Source: Thioclava sediminum | Lineage (GTDB): Bacteria; Pseudomonadota; Alphaproteobacteria; Rhodobacterales; Rhodobacteraceae | Assembly (NCBI RefSeq): GCF_002020355.1 | Contig: NZ_MPZV01000001.1 | Coordinates: 682,001-746,000, forward strand | DNA: 64,000 nt | Direction of reading: 5' to 3' | Shown: positions 63,941 through 64,000 of the stretch, piece after piece | How the letters are laid out: each line of letters begins with the position of its first letter | How positions within the stretch are numbered: position 1 is the first letter of the stretch | The notes under the pieces: generated by a model | Told to the model about the DNA's origin: nothing | The model's input: only the letters and a program-made list of their open reading frames with translations | Database searches by the model: none | Made by a program: the position numbers and the translations under genes

Positions 63941-64000
63941 GCGACCTCCCTGCCCTGATTTTGGCCCAGACTGCCGTGTTCGCCCCCGGATCAACAGCCC

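Overview
The window is a gene-dense, high-GC stretch of a bacterial chromosome. It looks like an alphaproteobacterium of the Rhodobacterales (Rhodobacter/Paracoccus/Thioclava type). That placement is inferred from codon use, radA-cvpA-purF, the compact zur-znuC-znuB cluster divergent from znuA, DUF2842 next to purA, and the GC-rich hairpin mosaics between genes. The genus cannot be fixed by eye. I support 55 protein genes and see no rRNA, tRNA, CRISPR array, prophage or complete insertion sequence. Most of the window is core housekeeping.

Layout. 0-5 kb: a CpdB/UshA-like phosphoesterase and a NitT/TauT-type ABC importer (binding protein, ATPase, permease). 5-9.3 kb: an RND efflux operon (minus strand) whose promoter carries two abutting 20-bp palindromes. 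9.4-11 kb: serS and a 70-residue protein. 11-14.7 kb: a YfgM-like protein, bamB and der, the conserved envelope-assembly/ribosome-GTPase cluster. 14.9-19.6 kb: a second, different RND pump. 19.8-25.9 kb: Atm1-type ABC exporter, LysM protein, LOG protein, RarD permease, DUF1206 membrane protein. 26-29.9 kb: host-attachment-family protein, a small disordered protein, superoxide dismutase, EamA permease, a 39-residue lysine-rich microprotein, prs. 30-35 kb: DsbA-fold isomerase, alpha/beta hydrolase, radA, cvpA, purF. 35-40.5 kb: coiled-coil protein, zapA, lysozyme-inhibitor-like protein, and divergently tkt, EamA permease, lipid A acyltransferase. 40.5-48.2 kb: APC permease, aldehyde dehydrogenase, zinc uptake locus, a degenerate sugar-kinase-like protein and a GbsR/MarR regulator. 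48.2-53.6 kb: pyrG, secG, purA, DUF2842, M20 amidohydrolase. 53.6-57.3 kb: a 948-residue acidic protein and thiamine pyrophosphokinase. 57.3-64 kb: LysR regulator and aminotransferase, a low-GC HNH-nuclease gene, RhlE helicase, L-serine dehydratase.

How genes work together. purF, prs, purA and pyrG supply nucleotides. zur-znuABC is a self-contained zinc uptake system with two Zur-box-like sites in the shared promoter. YfgM-like protein, BamB, SecG and the LpxL-type acyltransferase serve the envelope. Two RND pumps, Atm1 and three EamA/RarD permeases add export capacity. The clearest accessory gene is the HNH gene at 59.8-60.7 kb.

The least explained signals are in non-coding DNA. A roughly 135-bp element occurs twice (19675-19814 and 62405-62540). 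Its inverted termini are conserved, and its internal hairpin keeps its fold while the stem sequence changes. The tandem palindromes at 9249-9288 are the other strong signal.
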